Made by a program: the position numbers and the translations under genes. From Hathewaya histolytica (GTDB lineage Bacteria; Bacillota; Clostridia; Clostridiales; Clostridiaceae), in contig NZ_LR590481.1 in NCBI RefSeq assembly GCF_901482605.1, forward strand, positions 992,001 through 1,056,000: a stretch of 64,000 nt of DNA, in the 5' to 3' direction. How positions within the stretch are numbered: position 1 is the stretch's first letter; every line of letters begins with the position of its first letter. The notes beneath the pieces were generated by a model. The model did no database searches, had not been told where the DNA came from, and saw nothing but the letters and a program-made list of their open reading frames with translations. Below are positions 53,950-63,466 of the stretch, piece after piece.

Positions 53950-56412
53950 ATGGCAGATGGAAAAATTATAATTGACACTAAGATAGATGAAAGTGGTGCC
54001 GCTAAAGGACTGAAGAAGTTAGGTAGTTTAGCTAAGGGGAGTGTAAGCATATTCACCAAGTCTTTAGCTGGTGTAGGTGCTGCAATGACAGGAATTGCTA
54101 CATATGCCTATAAAGTTGGAAGTAGTTTCGAAGAGGGCATGTCTAAGGTGCAAGCAATAAGTGGTGCAACACAAAAAGATATAGATTTGTTGGGTAAGAA
54201 AGCTAAGGAAATGGGTGCTAAGACTAAGTTTAGTGCCACTGAGTCGGCTGCAGCTATGGAATATATGGCTATGGCTGGTTGGAAAACTAAAGATATGCTT
54301 GGTGGTATAGAAGGTATAATGAACCTTGCTGCTGCAAGTGGTGAAGATTTAGTTTCTACATCTGATATAGTAACTGATGCATTGACGGCATTTGGAATGC
54401 AAGCAAAAGATAGTGCTAAATTTGCTGATTTACTAGCTAGTGCCGCAAGTAATTCCAATACTAATGTAGGCATGTTAGGAGAGTCTTTTAAATATGTTGC
54501 CCCAGTTGCAGGTTCTTTAAAGATGAGTGCTAAAGATACAGCTTTTGCATTAGGATTAATGGCAAACAGCGGTATTAAAGCAAGTCAGTCTGGTACTGCA
54601 TTAAGAGGTGCATTAACCAACTTGGTTAAACCTTCGGATAAAATGAAAGCAGCAATGAAAGATCTAGGAATAAGTATAACAGATAGTAATGGTAAAGTTA
54701 AGCAGGGTAAAGTATTATATGATGAACTAAGACAAAAATTTGCTAAGCTTTCTGACGCACAAAAGACACAATACGCAGCTACTATATTCGGTAAAGAAGC
54801 GATGAGTGGTATGTTAGCAATAATTAACGCAAGTGATTCTGATTATAAAAAGCTATATGAAAATCTTTCTAGCTGTGAAGGTGCTGCACAAAAAATGGCT
54901 GATACCATGAATGACAATGTTAAGGGTCAATTAACATTACTTAAGTCAGCCGCTGAAGGGCTTGGAATTGAGTTGTATGAATCCGTTAACAATCCTATGA
55001 AAGATATAATTAAATCAGCAAATAGTTTTGTGGGACAACTATCTACTGCTTTTTCCAAGGGTGGCTTTACTGGAATGGTTGGGGCAGTAGGAAATATATT
55101 TGCACAAATAATAACTAGTATAGCAGAAAAGACACCAGAATTTGTTAAATTAGGTACAGAAGTATTAAAAAGTTTTCTAGATGGTATAAAAAATAATAGA
55201 AACTCTATAGCAATGGGTGCATTTAATCTTATGCAAAGTTTTGTTGAAGGAATAATGCAATTCATACCACAGCTATTAGAAACTGCATTTCTTCTTATGG
55301 AAGAGTTCGGAAAAGGGTTAACTGACAATATACCAAATCTTATAACGAAAATTACAGAAGGAATAAATCAAATATTAAATTTATTAATGGAACATTTACC
55401 ACAACTTATTGATTTAGCAGCAGATATTATAGTCAAACTAGCAGAGGGATTTAGTCAAGGTTTTCCAGCAATGCTAACTAAGATATTAGAACTGATCGTA
55501 AAGATTTGTGACAAGCTAATAGAGAATATGCCTAAGATTATAAAAGCTGGTATGGAACTATTGAAAGGATTAGTACAAGGGTTAATGGATAATTTACCCT
55601 ATTTGATAGAAAATATACCAAGAATAATTAATAGCTTTATGGATGAACTGATGGCTAATTTACCACAGATACTTAAGGGCGGAGTACAAATTATACTAGC
55701 ACTTATTAAAGGTTTAATAAAAGCAATTCCAACTTTAATCGCCAATATACCAGCTATTATAAAAGCTATATTTAACGCTATTACATTGTTTAACTGGGCG
55801 AGTGCAGGTAAGAATGTAATATCTAATATAGGAAAAGGATTATCTTCCATGAAAGGGAATATAGGTGGAATAGCTAAAGGTATAGGAAATGGAATTATGG
55901 AAGCTTTCAAGGGTATATTTAGTGGTGGTGCAGATATAGGTAAAAACTTGGTAAAAGGATTGTGGAATGGTATAAACGCAATGACAAATTGGGTTTTGGG
56001 ACTTGTAAAAGGATTTGCTAAGGGTATTATTAAATCTATCAAAGGTATTTTTGGAATACATTCTCCAAGTAGGGTAATGAGAGATTTGATAGGTAGAAAC
56101 ATAGTAAAAGGTATTGGAGTAGGTGTAGACGTAGAAACTCCTAACCTAGAAGATGATATAAATACCAATATGAATGATTTGATTGGTAAAATGCAAACAA
56201 CAGTGGGACTGGAAACATCTAAAGCAACTATGTGTATAAGTAATAGAGCGAACAAAGAAAATAGCATATCTACAATAACAAATAACAATGATAATGGCTT
56301 AAAAATAAATATTGAAAAGTTTGAAAATAATACAGATAAAGATCCACAAACACTTATGGAAGAATTAGAGTTTTACAGAAAACAAAATAGATTAGCAAGG
56401 GGAGGGGTATAA
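53950..56412 (+). CDS. Phage tail tape measure protein
   Basis: 820 residues. The N-terminal part (about 50-340) is the TP901-like TMP domain (SSFEEGMSKVQAISGATQ, then ATESAAAMEYMAMAGWK). Hydrophobic segments lie in the middle (about 360-640), with repeating leucine/isoleucine helices. Its C-terminus is IHSPSRVMRDLIGRNIVKGIGVG. It sets tail length; 820 residues suggests a tail of roughly 120 nm by the usual 0.15 nm per residue rule. The stop overlaps the Dit start. Confidence 0.93.
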   Translation: MADGKIIIDTKIDESGAAKGLKKLGSLAKGSVSIFTKSLAGVGAAMTGIATYAYKVGSSFEEGMSKVQAISGATQKDIDLLGKKAKEMGAKTKFSATESAAAMEYMAMAGWKTKDMLGGIEGIMNLAAASGEDLVSTSDIVTDALTAFGMQAKDSAKFADLLASAASNSNTNVGMLGESFKYVAPVAGSLKMSAKDTAFALGLMANSGIKASQSGTALRGALTNLVKPSDKMKAAMKDLGISITDSNGKVKQGKVLYDELRQKFAKLSDAQKTQYAATIFGKEAMSGMLAIINASDSDYKKLYENLSSCEGAAQKMADTMNDNVKGQLTLLKSAAEGLGIELYESVNNPMKDIIKSANSFVGQLSTAFSKGGFTGMVGAVGNIFAQIITSIAEKTPEFVKLGTEVLKSFLDGIKNNRNSIAMGAFNLMQSFVEGIMQFIPQLLETAFLLMEEFGKGLTDNIPNLITKITEGINQILNLLMEHLPQLIDLAADIIVKLAEGFSQGFPAMLTKILELIVKICDKLIENMPKIIKAGMELLKGLVQGLMDNLPYLIENIPRIINSFMDELMANLPQILKGGVQIILALIKGLIKAIPTLIANIPAIIKAIFNAITLFNWASAGKNVISNIGKGLSSMKGNIGGIAKGIGNGIMEAFKGIFSGGADIGKNLVKGLWNGINAMTNWVLGLVKGFAKGIIKSIKGIFGIHSPSRVMRDLIGRNIVKGIGVGVDVETPNLEDDINTNMNDLIGKMQTTVGLETSKATMCISNRANKENSISTITNNNDNGLKINIEKFENNTDKDPQTLMEELEFYRKQNRLARGGV

Positions 56413-57212
56413 TGGAAACAGGATTTATATGGAAAGGAATACATAGTAGTGAGAAGGGGTTGAAAATTATATCCCTTCCTAATATAAGTACTCCAGAAGA
56501 AAGAGTAGAAAAGATAGTAGTTCCAGGAAGGAATGGATATTTAACTACAGATGATAATACTTACGAAGGTGAAGTAAAAACAGTTGAATTTGACATAAAG
56601 CATAATAACTTTGATGATATGAAACAATGGCTTAATGGTAGTGGAGAGGTTATCTTTTCAAATGAAATGGATAGATACTACAAAGCTAGAATTGTAAATA
56701 AGGTAGATTTAATAAGGGTATTAGAAAAGTTTCATAGTGGAGTAGTGCAATTTGATTGTCAGCCTTTTGGATATCTAAAAGATGAATCTAATATATTTAA
56801 AATAATAGATTATAAATTTTCCAGAGATAGTAAGTCAATAAATCCTTTAGAATCATTGAATTATAGCGGTGGAACAGTTTATAAAGAAAATGAATCTATC
56901 ACATTATATAAAGAATTAGCAGCTAAGCAGATAATAATAAACAATACAGGAACTATATATTCAGAACCAACTATAACTATTTGTGGAACAGGAGATATAA
57001 CTATATATATTAATGAAGAAACTATAAAACTAAAGAACGTAGAAGATAAGATAACTATCAATTCTGAAATGATGGAGTGCTACAAAAATACAATGCCTTG
57101 TAACAATAAAATGTATGGTGAATTCCCTAGGTTTGAAGTAGGTGAAAATAATATAAGTTGGGAAGGAGATATAAAAACAATAGATATAAAAAAGAATACT
57201 AGATTTTTATAA
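56412..57212 (+). CDS. Distal tail protein (Dit)
   Basis: 266 residues: GFIWKGIHSSEKGLKIISLPNISTPEERVEKIVVPGRNG matches the Dit/siphovirus tail family N-terminus; a galectin-like domain follows. It forms the ring at the tail tip that holds the receptor-binding proteins. GGGAGGGG precedes the start inside the tape-measure gene. Confidence 0.88.
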   Translation: METGFIWKGIHSSEKGLKIISLPNISTPEERVEKIVVPGRNGYLTTDDNTYEGEVKTVEFDIKHNNFDDMKQWLNGSGEVIFSNEMDRYYKARIVNKVDLIRVLEKFHSGVVQFDCQPFGYLKDESNIFKIIDYKFSRDSKSINPLESLNYSGGTVYKENESITLYKELAAKQIIINNTGTIYSEPTITICGTGDITIYINEETIKLKNVEDKITINSEMMECYKNTMPCNNKMYGEFPRFEVGENNISWEGDIKTIDIKKNTRFL

Positions 57213-57240
57213 GAGAGGTGCTTATTACTTCTCTTATTTT
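57209..57240 (+). terminator. Intrinsic terminator
   Basis: ATAAGAGAGGT (57209-57219) with ACTTCTCTTAT (57227-57237), one G-U, followed by TTTATTTT. Confidence 0.7.
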
Positions 57241-57260
57241 ATTTTAAGGGGAGTGATAAA

Positions 57261-59441
57261 TTGATAAGAATATATGATAAAACTGAAACTGACTTTAATC
57301 ACAATGGACTATGTATATTAGATAGTTGTATTAAATGTGAAGTTGAAGAAGAGTTAAATGGGATATACAAGCTAGAATTAGAGTATCCATTGGATAGCAG
57401 GGATAAATGGAGAAATATTGTTGAAGGGAATGTTATAAAAGTTCCAACGCTACAAGGAGATCAGTTATTTAGGATATTTAAGAAAAAGAAAAATTTAAAT
57501 AGTATTTCATGTATAGCATTTCATATCTTTTATGATTTGCTTGACAACTTTATAGAGGACACCAGACCAACGAATGCTACTGGCGCAAGTGCAATAGAAG
57601 ATTTATTTAAGGGTACACAATACAAACATAAATTTAGTGTATCTAGTGATATAAGTAGAGTTAATACGGCTTATATTATAAGAAAAAACCCCATTGAAGC
57701 TTTATTGAGCGACGATGATAATTCATTCTTGAGTAGATGGGGTGGAGAAATAGTTAGGGATAATTTTAATATATCTATGAAAGCTCACAGGGGTGAAGAT
57801 AGAGGGGTTACTATTAGATATGGAAAGAACCTTATAGGACTTGAAGAAGAAATAGACGAAAGCAATGTAATAACTAGAATTATGCCTACAGGGTTAGAAG
57901 AGAATGACACGGTTATAATGTTATCTGAAAAGTATATAGATTCACCTTTGATTAATAAATATGTACATCCAAAGATTAAACATTTTCACTTTACTGAATT
58001 AAAGGTTAATTCAGAAGAAAAAGTGACTAAGAATGATGTAATTAAAATGCTAAGGGAAAAAGTAAAAGAGCTATACGAAGTACAGAAAGTAGATATTCCT
58101 ATAGTAAATTACAAAGTTGATTTTATAGAACTAAGCAAAACAAAAGAATATGAAAAATATCAGATACTAGAGAGAGTTTGGTTAGGAGATATAATAACAG
58201 TTAAGCATGAAAGACTAGGTATTAATCTAAAATCTAAAGTTATCAGTTATAAATATGACTGTATTTCTAATAGATATATTGGATTAGAGTTAGGAAACTT
58301 CATAAAAAATATAGCAGATTCCATGAGTGAACAGGATAAAAAAATAAATCAAGCTACAGATAATTTACAAAAAGCACTTTCTGAAACTGCGAAAATAATA
58401 GAAGAAAATCAAGGAAGTTTAGATAAGGCTATAGAAGATGCAACGAATAAACTTAATAATGCATTAGGTGGACATGTAGTAAAGAAAAATGATGAATTGC
58501 TTATTATGGATACTACTGATATAAACACCGCCACTAAGGTATGGAGATGGAATATGAATGGATTAGGGTATTCAAGCAATGGATATAATGGAAAGTTTGA
58601 AACTGCAATAACTATGGATGGTAAAATTATTGGTAAGTTCCTACAAGGTGAAATTATAAGAGGAGTTAGCTTACAAGGTGTTGAGATAATGAGTGTTGAT
58701 AGACCCACATGGGATGGTGGTGAGCTATGGCAAAAATCAACAAATGTTTGTAAAATGACAAATGGAGGTTTAATTTTTAACAGTAGAGACATGGTCGGTA
58801 GTGTATTCGATGATAAATTAGAACTTAGTATTAGTGGATTTGGTTTGAAAACAAGTAGTTACAAAGGGTTAAATATAACCCCAGCATCAGATAAATATAA
58901 ATGTGGTGTGTTGAATGTTTCTGGTACACAGGTTGACGGTTCACCGTTGAATAATCAAGGTGGTGGGATAACCATAAAAACATCACAAGGGATAAACTTA
59001 AAAACAGGTGAATTATTGTTAGATGATACTGTTTTTAAAACTCACAGTTGGATTCAAGCTGAACATACGGTTGCATCACCTAGGCAAGTGAGTCATATGG
59101 ACCCAGTGTTTTATGCTTGGAGGTCAAGCGACATTCAAATGTTAGATTTAAAAAATGGTTGGATTAGTAAAGATTCATACCCTTATAGTCCACGTTATTT
59201 TGTAGATTCATCTGGTGTTATGCATTTAATGGGTAGAGTGTATTATGGAAAAGTAGATAGTATAATTGCAACAATTGATGGTAATCCATATCAAGCTGCC
59301 TACATGAGATTTTTGGTGAGGAGTGGAGCGGCAACACCAGCTGGAATAGATATAGACGGGAAAGGAAATATTATTTTTAGGTTTGGAAACGCAGCTGAAT
59401 GGATACAACTTGATGGAATTAGCTTTAAGGTATATACGTAG
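57261..59441 (+). CDS. Tail-associated protein (Tal / prophage tail endopeptidase-like)
   Basis: 726 residues. The first half (about 1-350) has the conserved tail-hub fold: IRIYDKTETDFNHNGLCILDSCIKCEVEEELNGIYKLELEYP. The rest holds coiled-coil (about 355-405) and beta repeats. Part of the baseplate that contacts Dit; C-terminal repeats may bind sugars. TTG 57261 follows AGGGGAGTG. Confidence 0.85.
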   Translation: MIRIYDKTETDFNHNGLCILDSCIKCEVEEELNGIYKLELEYPLDSRDKWRNIVEGNVIKVPTLQGDQLFRIFKKKKNLNSISCIAFHIFYDLLDNFIEDTRPTNATGASAIEDLFKGTQYKHKFSVSSDISRVNTAYIIRKNPIEALLSDDDNSFLSRWGGEIVRDNFNISMKAHRGEDRGVTIRYGKNLIGLEEEIDESNVITRIMPTGLEENDTVIMLSEKYIDSPLINKYVHPKIKHFHFTELKVNSEEKVTKNDVIKMLREKVKELYEVQKVDIPIVNYKVDFIELSKTKEYEKYQILERVWLGDIITVKHERLGINLKSKVISYKYDCISNRYIGLELGNFIKNIADSMSEQDKKINQATDNLQKALSETAKIIEENQGSLDKAIEDATNKLNNALGGHVVKKNDELLIMDTTDINTATKVWRWNMNGLGYSSNGYNGKFETAITMDGKIIGKFLQGEIIRGVSLQGVEIMSVDRPTWDGGELWQKSTNVCKMTNGGLIFNSRDMVGSVFDDKLELSISGFGLKTSSYKGLNITPASDKYKCGVLNVSGTQVDGSPLNNQGGGITIKTSQGINLKTGELLLDDTVFKTHSWIQAEHTVASPRQVSHMDPVFYAWRSSDIQMLDLKNGWISKDSYPYSPRYFVDSSGVMHLMGRVYYGKVDSIIATIDGNPYQAAYMRFLVRSGAATPAGIDIDGKGNIIFRFGNAAEWIQLDGISFKVYT

Positions 59442-59452
59442 GAGGTAAGTAA

Positions 59453-59827
59453 ATGATTATTAAGCAAGAAGTTAGATTATATAAATTAGATGAAAATGGC
59501 TTTTTTGAGGACTATGAAAGAATGGAACTTGATTTTGATACCGAAACAACGAAAATTATCAATATTCCACAAGGTTATGTTGAGTATAGTTGGATGCATC
59601 AAAACCCAGAACAACGATGGTTTACACCTAAGTATGATTTTGAGTTAGGTAGATGGGTTGAATCGCTTACGAATGAAGAAATTGAGGAGTATAATAAGCC
59701 AGTTGAAAAAGAAAAAGAAGTAAAAAATGAAGAAATAAAAAAACAATTATTAGATTTACAGAACTATATAATATCTAAAGAATATGTAAATTTAATTAAT
59801 GTAGGAGGTAAGAGCAATGCTTTATAA
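59453..59827 (+). CDS. XkdW-like tail accessory protein
   Basis: 124 residues. NGFFEDYERMELDFDTETTKIINIPQGYVEYSWMH and RWFTPKYDFELGRWVE resemble small XkdW-type proteins at this spot in PBSX-like prophages, between the tail hub and fibre genes. The C-terminus is coiled-coil. It overlaps the next small gene by 11 bp. Confidence 0.65.
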   Translation: MIIKQEVRLYKLDENGFFEDYERMELDFDTETTKIINIPQGYVEYSWMHQNPEQRWFTPKYDFELGRWVESLTNEEIEEYNKPVEKEKEVKNEEIKKQLLDLQNYIISKEYVNLINVGGKSNAL

Positions 59828-59969
59828 CTTATTGAATAATTTAATCACCAATAATTATTTTGAAAAAGAAGATATAACCAATAAACTAAATGTATTTTTA
59901 ACATTTAATCAAATCACTATGGGGCAATATAAGGAATTAATGAGTAAAGTTAATCCAGAGGTGATATAA
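59817..59969 (+). CDS. XkdX-like small phage protein
   Basis: 50 residues from ATG 59817 (GGAGGTAAGAGC precedes): MLYNLLNNLITNNYFEKEDI, TMGQYKELMSKV. Such 40-50-residue proteins with the KEDI..I..GQYKEL pattern form the XkdX family beside XkdW. Too short for most gene tracks. Confidence 0.75.
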   Translation: MLYNLLNNLITNNYFEKEDITNKLNVFLTFNQITMGQYKELMSKVNPEVI

Positions 59970-59971
59970 AA

Positions 59972-61468
59972 ATGGCGATTTATATAGGCGGAGATACTGA
60001 AACCTTAGAATACTCAACGTTATTTAAAGAAGCAAATGAGCCACATCCAGTTAAAATATGGCGTTCATGTGCAAAAGAATTAATACCACCTTCTAAAACA
60101 GGTAAACCAAATGATGGATGGGATGACTATTATGATAAAGATCAAGGTGTTATTGATAAAATTAGTAAATTAGACAATGATTATTATGAGTACAATTCTT
60201 CTAGTCATGATGGAGTAAGAGAATCAGGAAGATATGCTCAAATAATGCTAGAAGTTGATTTAACTCAATATTGCCAAGATAGATTTAATGGTAATAACAA
60301 TTTATTAAGAGAAAACTTTAAATCAGCTACTATTACTACCTATGCTATGGGTAGTGGAGTAGTAGATGCAGTTAAATATGGCTGTGAAGTTTATGTATAT
60401 GGTTGGGATAAATGGAATGGAGATAATAAAAATCACACAAATGAAATAAAAGAAATTACATTTGGAGTAGACAGATTTCAATACATTCAAACTAATAATA
60501 AAATATATATTCTAATTAAATCCTTACATCCATCAGATACTAACATTACTAGTACCTTATCTTTAGATTACTTCAATATCAAACTAGAATTCAAAAGAGA
60601 TCCTGACAAAGTAGAATCCATTGATATTGAGTTAACTGATAAGTGGGCAATACAAGGTGAATTTTATCCTAGTTTTGAAAGTGGACAAACATCTGATAAA
60701 GTAAGAGGTATTTTTGATATTAGAAATACTAATAATGTAAATAGATTTTATTTTGAATTAAGTAGAGATGGTACTAAGCTTACTTTGGCTGCTATGTTAA
60801 ATTATAAGGGAATAGGTAATGCAGTATTTGATGTTAATTTTAAAAAATGGCAAAATATTAGATTTGTTTTACAAAGGAATAAAAAAGAATTTACAGTTTG
60901 TATACTAATCAATGGAGAACTTAAAACACAAAAATTTACTACTAAAGATGATGCTATAACAGGTAATTTAAAATTTGATATAGGTTCAGTTCTTGGTGGA
61001 ACATTTTACAGTAATTCCTTTATAGATAATTTTAAGCTATATAGCAACCAAACATTTTCCGAATCTGAAATGGAAGAAATATTAAGGGAGAGTAAAAATC
61101 TGATTCCTAAATTTAATGAAAAAGATGAAAATGGTAAGCCACTTTGGAGTATAAATCCTAATACTACTGTTAGTGAAGATGGTAATTCTATTGTGGTAAA
61201 TACAACAATACCATGGGCAAATAATTATATAATGTTACCAATTTTCCCTAATAATAAATATAAATTAACTAGTGTAAAATCTGAAAATGCCTATTTTGAT
61301 GTAGATTTTTATTATAATAATATAATTGCATTGGACAACTCGAGTAAAAACGAAAATATTATAGAGTTTATTACACCTAGAAATTGTAATCTTGTTAGAA
61401 TAAACTGTGGTAACAGAGAACAAGGTACATTCACATTTTCAGATTTAGAACTAAAATTAGTACAATAA
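59972..61468 (+). CDS. Tail fibre / receptor-binding-like protein with LamG-type domain
   Basis: 498 residues. The central region (about 210-355) has a concanavalin/LamG-like beta pattern: IDIELTDKWAIQGEFYPSFESGQT, FDVNFKKWQNIRFVLQRNKKEFTVCILINGELK, typical of sugar-binding modules; the C-terminal 110 residues form another beta domain (PWANNYIMLPIFPNNKYKLTSV). Its place behind the tail hub suggests host recognition. The upstream 2 bp gap shows co-translation with the XkdX-like gene. Confidence 0.7.
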   Translation: MAIYIGGDTETLEYSTLFKEANEPHPVKIWRSCAKELIPPSKTGKPNDGWDDYYDKDQGVIDKISKLDNDYYEYNSSSHDGVRESGRYAQIMLEVDLTQYCQDRFNGNNNLLRENFKSATITTYAMGSGVVDAVKYGCEVYVYGWDKWNGDNKNHTNEIKEITFGVDRFQYIQTNNKIYILIKSLHPSDTNITSTLSLDYFNIKLEFKRDPDKVESIDIELTDKWAIQGEFYPSFESGQTSDKVRGIFDIRNTNNVNRFYFELSRDGTKLTLAAMLNYKGIGNAVFDVNFKKWQNIRFVLQRNKKEFTVCILINGELKTQKFTTKDDAITGNLKFDIGSVLGGTFYSNSFIDNFKLYSNQTFSESEMEEILRESKNLIPKFNEKDENGKPLWSINPNTTVSEDGNSIVVNTTIPWANNYIMLPIFPNNKYKLTSVKSENAYFDVDFYYNNIIALDNSSKNENIIEFITPRNCNLVRINCGNREQGTFTFSDLELKLVQ

Positions 61469-61515
61469 TAATGTATATCATATATTAATCTTTAGAATAT
61501 TTTACATATAATCCC

Positions 61516-61544
61516 TTGACATTGGCTTATAATTGTAGTATATT
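61516..61544 (+). promoter_or_regulatory. Promoter of the type III antitoxin
   Basis: TTGACA (61516-61521), 17-nt spacer, TATATT (61539-61544). It starts transcription about 15 bp before the first antitoxin repeat. Confidence 0.85.
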
Positions 61545-61550
61545 ATAGAC

Positions 61551-61684
61551 ATAATAAAAATTAATGTTGAGTGTTTCACTACTTTAAATGTGAATTTTAA
61601 TGATTGAGTGTTTCGCCACTTATGAGAAGTGCGAATTTTAATGTTGAGTGTTTCACTACTTTAAATGTGAATTTTAATGATTGT
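61551..61684 (+). ncRNA. toxI: ToxI/AntiQ-like antitoxin RNA with three repeats
   Basis: Three repeat units begin with TTGAGTGTTTC: 61567-61603 (37 nt), 61604-61643 (40 nt) and 61644-61680 (37 nt), followed by a truncated fourth. Units 1 and 3 are identical. All end with GAATTTTAATG. Each has a hairpin: TTCAC..GTGAA in units 1 and 3, TTCGC..GCGAA in unit 2, a compensatory change. Type III antitoxins have 2.8-5.5 repeats of about 35-40 nt, cut by the toxin into pseudoknots that bind it. A terminator then precedes the toxin gene. Confidence 0.82.
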
Positions 61685-61720
61685 AAAGAGGTTTGAATTT
61701 AAATATTCTCACCTCTTTTA
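61685..61720 (+). terminator. Terminator between antitoxin repeats and toxin
   Basis: AAAGAGGT (61685-61692) pairs with ACCTCTTT (61711-61718), then TTA. It sets the ratio of antitoxin RNA to toxin mRNA in ToxIN loci. Confidence 0.8.
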
Positions 61721-61738
61721 TCATGTATGGGGGAAGTT

Positions 61739-62305
61739 ATGGGAAGGCTAAAGTTTTATGAAGTAGACAGTGAGTATTTAGATTTTTTGCAGAAGTCAGA
61801 AATAGATGAACGGGGTTTTACCAAAGTTCCATATCATAACTATGAGAACAATAATAAGTTTGTGTGTGGAGTAGTACTTAGTTTTGAAAATTTTAATTAT
61901 TATGCTCCAATTTCTTCTTATTCAATACAACAAAAGGATAATATTTTAATAAAAGACAAAAAAGGTAAGGTAAAAGGTTCTATAAGGTTTAATTATATGT
62001 TTCCAGTCCCATATACGTGTTTAAAATGCAAAGATTTTTCAAAAGAAAAATCTGAATCATATAAACACTTGTTATTTACAGAATATAAATTTTGTGTAGA
62101 AAAGCAAGAAGAAATCAAAAACAAAGCAAAGAGGACTTATAAAAAGGTTGTTAATAAACTTAGTCCAAGCCTATTAAAAAATAGTTGTGATTTTAAATTA
62201 TTAGAACAAAAATGTATAGAATATTGTATTAAGAACAACATACAACATAAAGAAATTGAAGTGGACAAAGAAGTTGCTGCTACAAAGTTAAAGAAAACTA
62301 CATAA
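61739..62305 (+). CDS. toxN: ToxN/AbiQ-like endoribonuclease toxin
   Basis: 188 residues from ATG 61739 (GGGGG 5 nt upstream). LKFYEVDSEYLDFLQ, VCGVVLSFENFNYYAPISS, KGSIRFNYMFPVPYTCL, SYKHLLFTEYKFC and the C-terminal LSPSLLKNSCDFKLLEQKC are the AbiQ/ToxN blocks. These toxins are RNases that cut cellular and phage RNA. With the repeats at 61567-61680 it forms a type III toxin-antitoxin system. Such systems abort infection by other phages; here it lies between tail and lysis genes as a moron. Confidence 0.85.
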   Translation: MGRLKFYEVDSEYLDFLQKSEIDERGFTKVPYHNYENNNKFVCGVVLSFENFNYYAPISSYSIQQKDNILIKDKKGKVKGSIRFNYMFPVPYTCLKCKDFSKEKSESYKHLLFTEYKFCVEKQEEIKNKAKRTYKKVVNKLSPSLLKNSCDFKLLEQKCIEYCIKNNIQHKEIEVDKEVAATKLKKTT

Positions 62306-62317
62306 TATATTTACAAT

Positions 62318-62356
62318 AAAACTGCTAACAAATTAAAAGTTAGGAGTTTTTTTATT
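62318..62356 (+). terminator. Intrinsic terminator after the toxin
   Basis: AAAACTGCTAAC (62318-62329) with GTTAGGAGTTTT (62339-62350), one mismatch, then T-run. It closes the TA cassette. Confidence 0.8.
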
Positions 62357-62387
62357 TTTTGAAATAAATAAAGAGGAGGTTGAAAAA

Positions 62388-62702
62388 ATGAAAGAAATAA
62401 CAGATATAATATCAACGGTTGGATTTCCAATCGCATGTACATTAGGATTAGGGTGGTTTGTATATATCCTATTTGGAAAAATGATGGAAAGTAATAGAGA
62501 AGATAAAGAAAAAATGTATGAAGTAAATAAAGAAGATAAGGAAAGACTTTATAAAGAAATTAGCTATAATAGGGAAGTTAACCAGGAGTTATTGGAGACT
62601 AATAGAATTTTAGCTACTGATATAAAAAAAGATGTCGAGGATATTAAGATTGGAATTGGGATTGGGAATATGAGTTTAAAAAAGGATAGAGAGGTGGTTT
62701 AA
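62388..62702 (+). CDS. BhlA/UviB-like holin-related protein
   Basis: 104 residues. One N-terminal membrane helix (VGFPIACTLGLGWFVYILFGKMM, about 10-33), then a long charged helix (NREDKEKMYEVNKEDKERLYKEI). That is the BhlA/UviB pattern, found before endolysins. Its stop abuts the amidase start. It may help endolysin release; another small membrane gene follows. Confidence 0.8.
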   Translation: MKEITDIISTVGFPIACTLGLGWFVYILFGKMMESNREDKEKMYEVNKEDKERLYKEISYNREVNQELLETNRILATDIKKDVEDIKIGIGIGNMSLKKDREVV

Positions 62703-63455
62703 ATGTCTATATATGGAATAGATGCTGGGCATTGTTTAAGTGGTGCAGATACAGGAGCACAAGGTAATGGATTAAGAGAAGAATTAATGACTAGAGAAAT
62801 TGCAAATGAGGTTAGTAGGAGGTTACAATCACTAGGACATAAAGTTATTAATTGTACTCGAAATAGTGCAGGAAGTGTAAGGGAAAGTCTAAATTATAGG
62901 GTTAACACTGCGAATAACTCAAATGTTGATATGTTTGTATCTATACATATAAATGCTGGTGGTGGCAAGGGTAGTGAAATATATACATATGGTGGTAAAC
63001 AATTAGTAGAAGCTAATAATATATTGAAGAATTTAGAAGGCTTAGGATTTTATAATCGTGGTATTAAGAATGGATCTAATCTAGCAGTTATAAGAGGTAC
63101 TAGAATGAAATCAATGCTTATAGAAGTTTGTTTTATTGATACATTATCAGATGTGAATTTATATAGGAGCTTAGGTGTTAGTAAAATAGCAGATGCAATC
63201 GTTAAAGGTTTAGTAGGAGAAAGTGTTTCAAATACAACACAAAATAGAAGTATAAACAATACTAATTTAGATGGTAAAGTTGGATATTGTACAGGTAATG
63301 ATGTAAGAATCAGAGATGCCAGAAATAGAGATCACATTTTAGGACATTTATATAGGGGTGACAAGGTTAAATTGTTTAGGAAAGAGGGAGATTGGATGCA
63401 TATCTATTATCCGCCTCATGGTGGTTATGTTCATGCCAAGTATATTAAATATTAA
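62703..63455 (+). CDS. N-acetylmuramoyl-L-alanine amidase (endolysin)
   Basis: 250 residues. Amidase_3 domain (about 1-170) with IDAGHCLSGADTGA (zinc His), EELMTREIANEV (zinc Glu), VSIHINAGG (zinc His) and IEVCFIDT (catalytic Glu). The C-terminal region (about 190-250: DVRIRDARNRDHILGHLYRGDKVKLF) is an SH3-like cell-wall binding domain. It cleaves peptidoglycan to release progeny. Confidence 0.93.
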   Translation: MSIYGIDAGHCLSGADTGAQGNGLREELMTREIANEVSRRLQSLGHKVINCTRNSAGSVRESLNYRVNTANNSNVDMFVSIHINAGGGKGSEIYTYGGKQLVEANNILKNLEGLGFYNRGIKNGSNLAVIRGTRMKSMLIEVCFIDTLSDVNLYRSLGVSKIADAIVKGLVGESVSNTTQNRSINNTNLDGKVGYCTGNDVRIRDARNRDHILGHLYRGDKVKLFRKEGDWMHIYYPPHGGYVHAKYIKY

Positions 63456-63466
63456 GGGAGGTCTAT

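Noticed and set aside
55599-56288. 229-codon minus-strand ORF inside the tape measure gene
   Set aside because: It lies wholly inside a well-supported gene, is made of repetitive Ile/Pro/Leu-rich residues expected from the complementary strand, and lacks a ribosome site.
61561-61690. Possible CRISPR-type array
   Set aside because: Units are contiguous without unique spacers and vary in length, and a promoter, terminator and AbiQ-like gene follow, which fits a type III antitoxin instead.
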